64,000 nucleotides of DNA from Porticoccaceae bacterium (lineage in GTDB: Bacteria > Pseudomonadota > Gammaproteobacteria > Pseudomonadales > Porticoccaceae). Below, in pieces: positions 8,823 to 16,394 of the stretch. The notes below the pieces were generated by a model. The model was given only the letters and a program-made list of their open reading frames with translations. It was not told the origin of the DNA and ran no database searches. Numbering within the stretch: position 1 is the first letter of the stretch; each line of letters begins with the position of its first letter. Position numbers and translations under genes: made by a program. The stretch is from contig JAJFKC010000016.1 in the NCBI GenBank assembly GCA_021773435.1, forward strand, positions 1-64,000, given 5' to 3'.

Positions 8823-9803
8823 ATGGCAACACCCGCAGCCCTGGAATCAATGGCGGGGCAATCGGTGGTCGGGGATTTTATTCTCGCAACGCTACTGCCG
8901 ATCTATCTGATCACGGCCCTGGGCTACGTGCTGCGTAGTCGCGGGGTATTGAGTACCGAATTCCTGCGTGATAGCTCACGTCTGGTGTTTAACTTTGCGG
9001 CCCCGGCCACGCTGTTCTTCGCCCTGGCAGGCTCGGCGAAGAGCATTGTTATTGCACCCTATTTTCTGTTGGTCAGTATCAGTCTGCTAATCGGCCTCAC
9101 CTTACTGTGCTGGGCGTTGGCACCCCTGGTGGTTAAACAAAGATCGCTACGCGGGGTATTTGTACAGGGCGGCTCGCGCGGCAATTTATTGGTCTCCGGC
9201 CTCGCCTTTACTCACGGAATATACGGGATGGAAGGTATTGCGTTGGCCTCCCTGCCTCTGGGCATCTATATTATTTTCAATAATATTTATTCTGTGGCCA
9301 TCCTCAAATACTACGAGGGTGATGGCGATGAGCCGATGGCTAAATACTGGAAAGAAGTGCTCAAAAATCCAGTAATTGTTGCGGTGCTCGCCGGGGCTTT
9401 TTTTGGTTGGATGCAGGTGAAGATTCCAGATGGTGTGCAAAACACCGGGAATTTATTGGGCCAGCTAACTGTGCCGTTGATTTTGTTTAACGTCGGCGCG
9501 TCTTTTGACTTCAAGCTGCTGCGCAGCCCTAATATTATTGGTTGGTCAGCGACCGTCTATAAATGCATCATGATGCCCATCATTGGCGTGACTATCGCCA
9601 GCGCATTTGGTATTCATGGTATGGAGTTGGGTATTATCTTTTTACTGCTGTCCTCGCCAACCTCTTCAATCAGCGTCATATTTGCCCAGATGTTTGGTGG
9701 CCATCAGGGGCAGGCCGCAAATATGGTGCTGACCAGTAGTTTATTGTCGGTGCTGACAGTGGTGGTTGGATTGGCCTATTTGCAGGCTATGGGGATGATT
9801 TGA
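8823..9803 (+). CDS. AEC-family (auxin efflux carrier-like) transporter
   Basis: This is an integral inner-membrane protein of 326 residues with about ten hydrophobic segments in two halves. The family pattern is clear: a first helix FILATLLPIYLITALGYVLR, then NFAAPATLFFAL, and the central break of charged residues near KYYEGDGDEP before the second half. Bacterial members export or import small organic anions such as malate or malonate; the substrate here cannot be told. It is divergent from murI. The ATG at 8823 follows AAGAGA; an internal ATG at 8850 is possible. Confidence 0.85.
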   Translation: MATPAALESMAGQSVVGDFILATLLPIYLITALGYVLRSRGVLSTEFLRDSSRLVFNFAAPATLFFALAGSAKSIVIAPYFLLVSISLLIGLTLLCWALAPLVVKQRSLRGVFVQGGSRGNLLVSGLAFTHGIYGMEGIALASLPLGIYIIFNNIYSVAILKYYEGDGDEPMAKYWKEVLKNPVIVAVLAGAFFGWMQVKIPDGVQNTGNLLGQLTVPLILFNVGASFDFKLLRSPNIIGWSATVYKCIMMPIIGVTIASAFGIHGMELGIIFLLLSSPTSSISVIFAQMFGGHQGQAANMVLTSSLLSVLTVVVGLAYLQAMGMI

Positions 9804-9849
9804 TCCGTGTTGTTATTTTTTGGCCTGAATTTATTTGGAGGGTAGCAGT

Positions 9850-10332
9850 ATGTCGCCAGCGCTAATTGGGATTGGGATTGGGGTCGGGGTTGTAATCCTC
9901 ATTGTGTTGATCTCCTATGCCCTGCACCTGCAAGGTCGACTTAAGGCCCTGGAAGAAAAACAGCGAAGTGATGCGCGAGAGGCCGAGGCCCAACGGCAAC
10001 AGCGAGTTCAGGATGCCGCGCAGGGTATTCGAGTGTTAGCAGGCGCTATGGTGCGCGAAGAAGTCACACTCACGGAAGGTTGTATGCGTGTCGCCTACCT
10101 GCTCACCCAGGTGGATCAGGCGGCTAAGGAAAAGCAGACCTACAGTGTGTTTTTCCAGCTTGCCAGTGCCACTGCGCATATCCCCGTGCTGGATGCCTGG
10201 AAAGAACTGCCGAGGCAGCAAAAACATGCCTATACCAAAGAGCGGATAAGTATCGAGGCAGCGTTTGAAGAATTCGTTATGGAATCCGCGCAGAACTTAT
10301 TAAGGGATCCTATGCTGGATAGCCCTCAGTAA
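9850..10332 (+). CDS. DUF2489 family protein, single membrane anchor
   Basis: This 160-residue protein has one N-terminal membrane helix (IGVGVVILIVLISYALHL), a short charged coiled segment (LKALEEKQRSDAREAEAQ), and a cytoplasmic domain with VREEVTLTEGCMRVAYLL, which I recognise as DUF2489. No function is established. The ATG at 9850 is preferred over an in-frame TTG at 9835 because GGAGGG sits 7 bases before it. The gene follows the AEC transporter by 46 bases and may share its transcript. Confidence 0.8.
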   Translation: MSPALIGIGIGVGVVILIVLISYALHLQGRLKALEEKQRSDAREAEAQRQQRVQDAAQGIRVLAGAMVREEVTLTEGCMRVAYLLTQVDQAAKEKQTYSVFFQLASATAHIPVLDAWKELPRQQKHAYTKERISIEAAFEEFVMESAQNLLRDPMLDSPQ

Positions 10333-10390
10333 CATGCCCAGACAGTTGTACCTGTATGCTCTGACCCGAGCATGGCTATTGATAATGACT

Positions 10391-10515
10391 GCCCGATAAC
10401 GAGAGAGCGCTAACGAGAGGACGATAACAGCAGACCGATAACAACAGGTTGGCAACGACAGACCGGTAACAACAGACTGGTAACAACGGATCGGCAACAA
10501 CAGGCGCGTCATAAC
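10391..10515. repeat. Nine-copy degenerate 14-nt tandem repeat
   Basis: Nearly the whole gap before the next gene consists of nine copies (one of 13 nt) of a 14-nt unit, best represented by AGACCGGTAACAAC. The most similar copies are those at 10432-10501. There are no spacers, so this is not a CRISPR. The array ends only 12 bases before the following start codon, so it lies in the leader of the COG2403-arcC-ftsH transcript. Confidence 0.85.
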
Positions 10516-10527
10516 AGGGACTTTTTT

Positions 10528-11880
10528 ATGGCTGAAGGTAAGACTAAGCGAATTGTCATCATGGGTGCCGCCGGGCGAGAGTTTCACAACTTCAACGTGG
10601 TTTATCGTGACGATCCCGAAGTGAAGGTACTGGCCTTCACAGCTGCACAAATTCCAAATATTAGTGAACGGATCTATCCACCCTCATTGAGCGGGCCGCT
10701 TTATCCCGGCGGAATCCCCATCATTCCTGAAAGCGAGTTACAGGATTTCTGCCAAACCGAAAATATTGAGCAGGTGGTTTTCGCCTACAGCGATCTCACC
10801 CACGAGGAAGTGATGCACCGGGCCTCAATAACGTTGGCAACGGGTGCGGATTTTGTGTTGCTCGGGCCACAAACCACCATGCTCAATTCAGTGGTGCCAG
10901 TAATCGCGATTTCTGCGGTGCGCACGGGCTGTGGTAAATCGCAGACGTGTCGGTGGGTGGCTCGGCAGCTTAAAAGCAGGGGCCTGAAGGTGGCTGTGCT
11001 ACGACATCCGATGCCCTACGGCGATTTAAGCAAGCAAGCGGTGCAGCGTTTCGAAACCCTGCTAGACCTGGATGAAGCCGACTGCACGATAGAGGAGCGA
11101 GAGGAATACGAGCCCCACATTAAAAGCAATATCCTGGTTTACGCCGGTGTCGATTACGCCAGCATTATTGAACAGGCTGAGCAGGAGGTGGATGTCGTGC
11201 TCTGGGATGGCGGCAATAATGACTTTCCCTTCGTGAAACCCGATCTCCATGTGGCGCTCGTCGATCCATTGCGACCCGGGCACGAGACCTCCTCCCATCC
11301 CGGTGAAACCGTATTGCGCATGGCGGACATCGTGCTGGTTCCGAAAATCAATGTCGCAGCTGAAATCGATGTCCAGCACGTTATCGGTACCGCCAAAACC
11401 GTCAATCCAGACGCCTTGATCATTAAAGGACAATCGACGCTTTACCTAGATGATAGCGAGGCGGTTCGAGACCAGCGGGTATTGGTCATTGAAGATGGAC
11501 CGACGACGACCCACGGTGGCATGGCCTACGGCGCTGGGTATATCGCGGCAGTACAGGCCGGGGCGAGAGAGATTGTCGATCCCCGGCAGAGAGCGGTCGC
11601 AGAAATTCGTGCTGTTTTTGAACAGTACCCTCATCTGCAAAATATTTTGCCTGCGGTCGGTTATTTCCCGGAACAACTTGCCGCCCTAGAGCAATCCATC
11701 AATGCCATTGACGCCGATGTCGTGGTCTCCGCAACGCCCTGTGACCTGCAACATTTGATCAAAGTGAATAAACCGATTATAAGAGTCGGCTATGAATATA
11801 CCGATGGCCATTCCCCCAGCCTGGAGAATGCTCTTGATGAGTTTCTCGGTCGGGTCAAACTGCCAGTAACGGCACGATAA
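10528..11880 (+). CDS. COG2403 P-loop protein (cyclic 2,3-diphosphoglycerate synthase-like)
   Basis: This 450-residue protein belongs to the COG2403 family, described as a predicted GTPase and related to archaeal cyclic 2,3-diphosphoglycerate synthase. The N-terminal part (RIVIMGAAGREFHNFNVVYR) looks like a Rossmann-type nucleotide fold. A P-loop (RTGCGKSQTCRWV) follows near residue 135, and a GGNNDFPFVKPDLHVALVDP segment near 230 is typical of the family. The actual substrate in bacteria is not known to me. The gene ends 6 bases before a carbamate kinase gene, and an FtsH protease gene follows, which suggests one transcript and a shared role. The start ATG at 10528 lies just behind the tandem repeat array. 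Confidence 0.8.
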   Translation: MAEGKTKRIVIMGAAGREFHNFNVVYRDDPEVKVLAFTAAQIPNISERIYPPSLSGPLYPGGIPIIPESELQDFCQTENIEQVVFAYSDLTHEEVMHRASITLATGADFVLLGPQTTMLNSVVPVIAISAVRTGCGKSQTCRWVARQLKSRGLKVAVLRHPMPYGDLSKQAVQRFETLLDLDEADCTIEEREEYEPHIKSNILVYAGVDYASIIEQAEQEVDVVLWDGGNNDFPFVKPDLHVALVDPLRPGHETSSHPGETVLRMADIVLVPKINVAAEIDVQHVIGTAKTVNPDALIIKGQSTLYLDDSEAVRDQRVLVIEDGPTTTHGGMAYGAGYIAAVQAGAREIVDPRQRAVAEIRAVFEQYPHLQNILPAVGYFPEQLAALEQSINAIDADVVVSATPCDLQHLIKVNKPIIRVGYEYTDGHSPSLENALDEFLGRVKLPVTAR

Positions 11881-11886
11881 AGGATC

Positions 11887-12792
11887 ATGCGCATTGTTAT
11901 TGCTCTGGGTGGTAACGCCTTGCTGCAAAAAAACCAGCCCCCTGAGGCCGAGATACAGCGGCAAAATATCGCCGAGGCTGCGAGGGCCATCGCTAAGATT
12001 GCCGAAGGCAATGAGCTGGTCATCACGCATGGCAATGGCCCGCAGGTGGGTCTGCTGGCCTTACAGGCCGAAAATTACCCGGCGGTAAGACCTTATCCTC
12101 TGGATATTCTCGATGCCGAATCAGAGGGCATGCTGGGCTATCAAATCGAGCAGGCGCTTATGAATGCCTTGCCCGAACGCCATGTCGTCGCTCTGCTGAG
12201 CCAGGTACTCGTTGACCAGAATGATCTGGCTTTTAACCAGCCGGACAAACCTGTCGGCGGGTTCTACCCGACCGCTGAGCGACAGCGACTAGAAGAGGAG
12301 CACTATTGGTCGATAGGTGAATTTGAAAACGGTTTGCGGCGCTTAGTGCCATCGCCAGAACCCGAAAAAATCCTCGAATTGCCCGCCATTAAATTATTAG
12401 TTAATAAAGGCATGGTTGTGGTTTGTGGCGGCGGTGGAGGCATCCCGGTGGTGAGGGATGCCTCAGGTAGTCTTCGAGGTGTTGCTGCGGTGATCGACAA
12501 AGACCTCACTAGCGCCTTATTAGCAACTGCGTTGGCGGCGGATGTCTTGCTATTGTTAACAAATGTCGACGGAGTTTATCAGGATTGGGGCCAGGCGAAT
12601 ACGCTAGCACTAGAACAGGCGAGCGTGAGTGAGTTACGTAATCTGGATTTTGAACCGGGCACCATGAGGCCAAAAATTGAAGCGGCCTGTCGCTTTGTCG
12701 AGCGTACTGGCAATGTCGCTTATATTGGCCATCTGAGTCAGATATCAGCCATCATCGCAGATCAAAGCGGCACAAAAATTGTGCCGGATTAA
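11887..12792 (+). CDS. arcC: Carbamate kinase
   Basis: Carbamate kinase interconverts carbamoyl phosphate plus ADP with carbamate plus ATP. The 301-residue protein carries the family signatures ALGGNALLQ at the start, THGNGPQVG near residue 48, VCGGGGGIPV near 180, and DKDLTSALLA near 205. No arginine deiminase or ornithine carbamoyltransferase gene is nearby, so this is not a classical arginine deiminase operon. It is placed between the COG2403 gene and ftsH. The role may be carbamoyl phosphate scavenging or ATP formation from an unknown carbamoyl donor (inference). Confidence 0.93.
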   Translation: MRIVIALGGNALLQKNQPPEAEIQRQNIAEAARAIAKIAEGNELVITHGNGPQVGLLALQAENYPAVRPYPLDILDAESEGMLGYQIEQALMNALPERHVVALLSQVLVDQNDLAFNQPDKPVGGFYPTAERQRLEEEHYWSIGEFENGLRRLVPSPEPEKILELPAIKLLVNKGMVVVCGGGGGIPVVRDASGSLRGVAAVIDKDLTSALLATALAADVLLLLTNVDGVYQDWGQANTLALEQASVSELRNLDFEPGTMRPKIEAACRFVERTGNVAYIGHLSQISAIIADQSGTKIVPD

Positions 12793-12797
12793 GAATT

Positions 12798-12819
12798 AAC
12801 TAAGAGCTAACTAAGAGCT
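12798..12819. repeat. 11-nt tandem duplication between arcC and ftsH
   Basis: AACTAAGAGCT occurs twice in exact tandem just after the arcC stop and 15 bases before the ftsH start. Confidence 0.6.
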
Positions 12820-12834
12820 GAGGACAGAGAGACC

Positions 12835-14667
12835 ATGGCTATGCCGGAAAACAAAACGCCAGGTAAGGATGAGCTGTATAAACGCATTACTCGTCTGACA
12901 GTTATATTCATTGTTGTTTATAGCATCGCTCAGTATTTCACCGCCTTTCAACCGTCAAGCCTGAGCTATACAGCCTTTAAAGAGCAAGTTTCTGCCGGTG
13001 CGGTAAAAAAAGTAAGCATCAAGAATGAGACTATTACTGGAGAGTTTTCTTCTCCCGCTGCGGGCCAGGCCGCGACCTTTGAAGTCATATTGCCGCCCAT
13101 AGAAGACCCAGGGCTAATCCTTCTGCTGGAGGAGCACGCAATCGAAATAGAGGCCAGGCCGACAGAAATGTCTGTGGTGATGCGTGTCGTCGTTGGCATC
13201 GTGCCCTGGCTGCTGTTACTAGGGTTTTTTGTTTATAGCAGCCAACTGATGCAAAAAAGAATGGGCGGGGGTAGCGGTGGCGTGTTTGGTTTTTCTCGCT
13301 CTAAAGCCCGGCGTCACGAGCAGGAAACTATCCACATAGGCTTTGATGATGTTGCTGGCCTGGAGCAAGCGAAGCAGGACCTAAGGGAGATTGTCGACTT
13401 TTTAAAAAGCCCGGAAAAGTATTTAAGCATCGGCGCAAAAATGCCCCGAGGTTTGTTATTGATGGGTCCACCCGGAACAGGTAAAACATTATTTGCCAAA
13501 GCCACTGCCGGTGAGGCGAGGGTGCCTTTTTTTAGTATTAGTGGTTCCGAATTTATTGAGATGTTTGTTGGGGTAGGCGCTTCCCGTGTCAGAGATATGT
13601 TTGAACAAGCTCGCAAGGCCGCACCGTCTATTATTTTTATCGACGAAATTGATTCGGTCGGTCGAGTTCGCGGCACTGGCCTGGGCGGCGGCAATGACGA
13701 ACGAGAGCAAACCTTGAATCAAATCCTCGCTGAAATGGATGGCTTTGAACCAGGAGAAGCCGTGTTGGTGCTGGCCGCGACTAATCGACCGGATGTGCTG
13801 GACCCGGCCTTATTGCGCCCTGGCCGCTTCGACAGAAAGCTGGTGCTTGAGCTGCCGGAACTGGCCGCTCGGGAAAAAATACTCGAGGTTCACACTCGCA
13901 AAGTACCCCTTGTGGAGAAAAATTGTTTACGGGATATTGCCAGCCGAACGGTAGGTATGTCCGGTGCAGATCTCGAAAACCTGGTCAACGAAGCCGCCCT
14001 GAAAGCTGCGCGCGATAACCGCGAACGGGTGAGCGTCGAGGATTTAGAATACGCCCGCGACAGGGTGGTGCTTGGTTCAGAGCGGGAAGAAGTGCTGGGC
14101 GACGAGGAAAAGAAACGTATCGCCTGCCACGAAGCGGGCCATGCGATTACCGCTCTGCGGATGGAGCACAGCGACCCGCTACGCAAAGTCTCAATCATTC
14201 CTCGTGGGCGAGCGCTCGGTGTCACCGAACAGATGCCTGAGGAGGATCGCCATAATTTTACTCAGGAGTATCTGGAAGAAAAAATCTCCATTCTCCTGGG
14301 TGGTCGACAGGCCGAACTGCTTACTTACGGTGATGTCAGCACTGGCGCTGCTGATGACCTTAAGCAATCGACACTGATTGCCAGGAAAATGGTGGCTCAC
14401 TGGGGGATGAATGAAGAACTCGGCCCGGCCAGCTTTCCGCAGTCCGAGGAGCATCCCTTTCTTGGCCGGGATATAGCCGAGCAGAGAAACTTTAGTGAAG
14501 ACACCCTGAAAATGATTGATAGAGAAGTCATAGCCCTGCTACGAAAATGCGAACAGGCTACTGAAAAATTGTTACAGGAAAACCGCTCTGACCTATCCTC
14601 TTTAACCAGCGCACTACTAGACAACGAGACCCTTGAAGAAAAAGAAATTCTAAGCCTGCTGTCTTAA
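12835..14667 (+). CDS. ftsH: ATP-dependent zinc metalloprotease FtsH (extra paralogue)
   Basis: This is a membrane-anchored AAA protease of 610 residues. Two N-terminal membrane segments (about residues 22-39 and 117-136) flank a short periplasmic domain. The ATPase has GPPGTGKT near 212, pore loop [14 protein letters not shown], Walker B IIFIDEID and the second region of homology [20 protein letters not shown]. The protease zinc motif HEAGH is near 432 and the TGAADDL segment supplies the third ligand, so the enzyme looks active. The housekeeping ftsH normally sits next to rlmE; here the neighbours are arcC and COG2403, so this is probably a second, specialised copy (inference). GGACAGAGAG lies before the ATG at 12835; the in-frame ATG two codons later is possible. 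Confidence 0.93.
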   Translation: MAMPENKTPGKDELYKRITRLTVIFIVVYSIAQYFTAFQPSSLSYTAFKEQVSAGAVKKVSIKNETITGEFSSPAAGQAATFEVILPPIEDPGLILLLEEHAIEIEARPTEMSVVMRVVVGIVPWLLLLGFFVYSSQLMQKRMGGGSGGVFGFSRSKARRHEQETIHIGFDDVAGLEQAKQDLREIVDFLKSPEKYLSIGAKMPRGLLLMGPPGTGKTLFAKATAGEARVPFFSISGSEFIEMFVGVGASRVRDMFEQARKAAPSIIFIDEIDSVGRVRGTGLGGGNDEREQTLNQILAEMDGFEPGEAVLVLAATNRPDVLDPALLRPGRFDRKLVLELPELAAREKILEVHTRKVPLVEKNCLRDIASRTVGMSGADLENLVNEAALKAARDNRERVSVEDLEYARDRVVLGSEREEVLGDEEKKRIACHEAGHAITALRMEHSDPLRKVSIIPRGRALGVTEQMPEEDRHNFTQEYLEEKISILLGGRQAELLTYGDVSTGAADDLKQSTLIARKMVAHWGMNEELGPASFPQSEEHPFLGRDIAEQRNFSEDTLKMIDREVIALLRKCEQATEKLLQENRSDLSSLTSALLDNETLEEKEILSLLS

Positions 14668-14961
14668 CTGGGTGGTAAATACTTTTTCGCTAAGGGCAGG
14701 TGGGCGAAAAACCCCACTTAAGCGTGGCGCGTCGGTTTATTTAGAGTGGAAATTGTAAATATAGATATTTTCTTTAAATTCAGTGTGTTAGCTTGTTGTT
14801 TTTTAGTATGTCATCCTGTGTCGACGGGTTTACAATCGAATCAGAGTACATTCAGGGGTCGGATACACGAGTCCGATTAACTATGAAAAAAGAGCGGCGT
14901 AAGTGTGTCCATTTTATCGAGTGAAGATCAACGCCAAAAAACGGTGCGGCTGAGCTTTAAC
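14668..14961. other. Non-coding region between ftsH and the cassette cluster
   Basis: No gene is visible. It holds an imperfect terminator-like element, TTTTTCGC (14683-14690) pairing with GCGAAAAA (14704-14711). A small hairpin TCGGA/TCCGA lies near 14860-14875. The part from GATTAAC to the CGTTATGAG core could be a degenerate attC or attI site, but its arms do not pair well. Confidence 0.4.
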
Positions 14962-14987
14962 GTTATGAGTCCACTAAGAGGTTATGT

Positions 14988-15509
14988 ATGAATTGGGATG
15001 CAGTTGGTTCACTAGCTGAATTGCTAGGTGCGGCAGGGGTAATTGTTTCCCTTCTATACCTTTCTTATCAAATCAGAACAAATACCAAAACCATAAAGGC
15101 TGAATCCTCAAATAACACCCTTTTGGGTTGGTCGGACTTCAATTTTGAGCTATCGAAACATCCAAATAGCGTAGAGATAGATCGATTGTGGAGGTCGGAT
15201 TCTAGTTGGGACGACTTCAGCCATGAACAGCAAGTCATATTGGGGTTTGTTTGTAGGGGTATAGTTGAAAGGTTTGACGCAGAATTTGCCCTTTACGAGG
15301 CTGGCATACTTAAACAAGAGGTATGGGAAAAGCACCGAGTGTATTGTAATAGCTTTGTGTGCCTGCCTGCGGTTGCTACTTGGTGGGAATCTGAAAAAGA
15401 ACAGCCACTCTGTTCTGATTCCTTTCTAAGAGAACTGGATGGCGCTTCTAAGCATAATGCGCTCACCGCCGGATCACTTAGTGAAAGGAAAATGACGTTG
15501 AACACATAA
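14988..15509 (+). CDS. Cassette protein of unknown function with N-terminal membrane helix
   Basis: This 173-residue protein has one N-terminal hydrophobic helix (LGAAGVIVSLLYLSYQI) followed by TNTKTIKAESSNN and a soluble helical domain. The layout (short start, one helix ending in YQIRTNT, then a Trp-rich helical part with WEKHRVYCNSF and WWESEKEQ) resembles a group of uncharacterised proteins common in marine bacteria and integron cassettes. No function is known. AAGAGG lies 6 bases before the ATG. The stop codon at 15507 is part of the attC site, which is typical of a cassette gene. Confidence 0.7.
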   Translation: MNWDAVGSLAELLGAAGVIVSLLYLSYQIRTNTKTIKAESSNNTLLGWSDFNFELSKHPNSVEIDRLWRSDSSWDDFSHEQQVILGFVCRGIVERFDAEFALYEAGILKQEVWEKHRVYCNSFVCLPAVATWWESEKEQPLCSDSFLRELDGASKHNALTAGSLSERKMTLNT

Positions 15510-15563
15510 CAAAGCGCAGGCTGCTGGGACGTCAAACCGCTGCGTTTTCGCCGGGCGTTATGA
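15504..15563 (+). other. attC-like recombination site 1
   Basis: The site begins with ACATAAC and AAAGCGCAG, contains GGGACGTCAAACCGCTGCG, and ends in GGGCGTTATG. This matches the plan of chromosomal-integron attC sites such as the Vibrio repeats (TAACAAA at one end, GGGCGTTA at the other). CATAAC/GTTATG and CGCAG/CTGCG pair as outer and inner arms. Cleavage would fall between G15557 and TT. Confidence 0.75.
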
Positions 15564-15566
15564 GAC

Positions 15567-15594
15567 TTGATCTTGTTGCGCAATACGCTACACT
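15567..15594 (+). promoter_or_regulatory. Candidate promoter of higBA
   Basis: TTGATC (15567-15572) and TACACT (15589-15594) are separated by 16 bases, a plausible sigma-70 promoter inside the cassette. The expected start of transcription falls within a few bases of the higB ATG at 15601, so the message may have almost no leader. Toxin-antitoxin cassettes usually carry their own promoter. Confidence 0.5.
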
Positions 15595-15600
15595 ATGCAC

Positions 15601-15879
15601 ATGATCAAGTCCTTCAAACACAAAGGCCTAGAAAAACTCTATTCCTCTGGTAGCACAAAAGGCATTCAAGCAAAGCATGCTAAAAAGCTTCGTATGCAGC
15701 TTATAGCTCTCGATACTGCACACCATATAGAAGACCTTGATATCCCAGGTTATCGGTTACACCAGCTGAAAGGTGGTCTCAAAGGGTGCTGGTCAATTAC
15801 TGTAAATGGAAATTGGCGCATCACTTTTGAGTTTTCCGATGGCAATATTTACATCGTAAACTACGAGGATTATCACTAA
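15601..15879 (+). CDS. higB: HigB-type toxin (RelE superfamily mRNA interferase)
   Basis: The 92-residue protein matches the HigB/RelE-like family that cuts mRNA on the ribosome when free of antitoxin. The start MIKSFKHKGLEKLY, the GIQAKHAKKL segment, the LKGCWSITVNGNWRITFEF strand pair and the closing VNYEDYH are hallmarks of this group. I place the start at the ATG at 15601, which matches known family starts; an in-frame ATG at 15595 is possible. It lies directly before higA, and the stop and next start share one base (TAATG). Confidence 0.92.
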   Translation: MIKSFKHKGLEKLYSSGSTKGIQAKHAKKLRMQLIALDTAHHIEDLDIPGYRLHQLKGGLKGCWSITVNGNWRITFEFSDGNIYIVNYEDYH

Positions 15880-16172
15880 TGGCTATGCACAATCCCCCAC
15901 ACCCTGGCGAATTTATTCAAGCTACCTACATGGAGCCATTTAATTTAAGTTGTCGTTATTTGGCGAGGCAACTAAATGTAGCAGCATCTACCCTCAACAG
16001 GGTTTTAAAAACTCAAAGTGGTGTTAGTCCAGAAATGGCGCTCCGTCTTTCAAAAGCATTGGGCCGTAGTCCTGAAAGTTGGCTTTCTATGCAAGATGCA
16101 TATGATTTATGGCAGGCTAAAAAGCGGATTAAGCTTGGTAATGTCCAAAAAATTCATATTAACGCCGCATAA
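15879..16172 (+). CDS. higA: HigA-type antitoxin (XRE family)
   Basis: The 97-residue protein is the DNA-binding antitoxin partner of HigB. It starts with NPPHPGEFI, the usual HigA opening, and contains a helix-turn-helix (LARQLNVAASTLNRVLKTQ) followed by SPEMALRLSKALGRSPESWL. Known HigA proteins neutralise HigB and repress their own promoter. Its stop codon lies within the attC site that follows. Confidence 0.93.
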   Translation: MAMHNPPHPGEFIQATYMEPFNLSCRYLARQLNVAASTLNRVLKTQSGVSPEMALRLSKALGRSPESWLSMQDAYDLWQAKKRIKLGNVQKIHINAA

Positions 16173-16251
16173 CAGGCACATCACTTGGCACAAAAAGCAC
16201 GGTGACGATAGGAGCGGCGCTTTTTGTGCCAAGTGATGTGAAACGTTAGCC
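16167..16251 (+). other. attC-like recombination site 2 with 22-bp perfect arms
   Basis: GCATAAC (16167-16173) and GTTAGCC (16245-16251) bound a perfect 22-bp inverted repeat (16177-16198 against 16219-16240) around a 20-base loop. The fold places both recombination boxes opposite each other, as in attC. It could also act as a transcription terminator for higBA. Confidence 0.8.
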
Positions 16252-16394
16252 AGCCTTATGAATCTGATTCACGCTTTGCTCTGCTGCTTGATCCCATAAT
16301 GCGATATATTGGCGGACATTCTTCTTAATAATATCGCACTAAAATAACCTCGAAATAATCTGCCCTCCTGGGCCAGGAAAAAAGGAGCTAGCCA

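Larger units (their letters stand above)
14962..16251 (+). mobile_element. Integron-type cassette pair without integrase (CALIN-like)
   Basis: Two gene cassettes lie between recombination cores. The cores are GTTATGAG at 14962 and again at 15557 (shared CGTTATGAG), and GTTAGCC at 16245. Each gene ends inside the TAAC side of an attC-like site, as in cassettes of chromosomal integrons. The first cassette carries a membrane-anchored unknown; the second carries a higBA pair, a known passenger type that stabilises arrays. No intI gene is seen anywhere in the window, so this is an isolated cluster of attC sites or a remnant. Confidence 0.75.

Noticed and set aside
10391-10515. CRISPR array
   Set aside because: The units are contiguous and only 14 nt long, without spacers, and no cas gene is in the window.
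10300-10650. Minus-strand open frame of 116 codons across the 14-nt array
   Set aside because: It is made mostly of the tandem repeat and overlaps two real genes; it stays open because the unit lacks stops in that frame.
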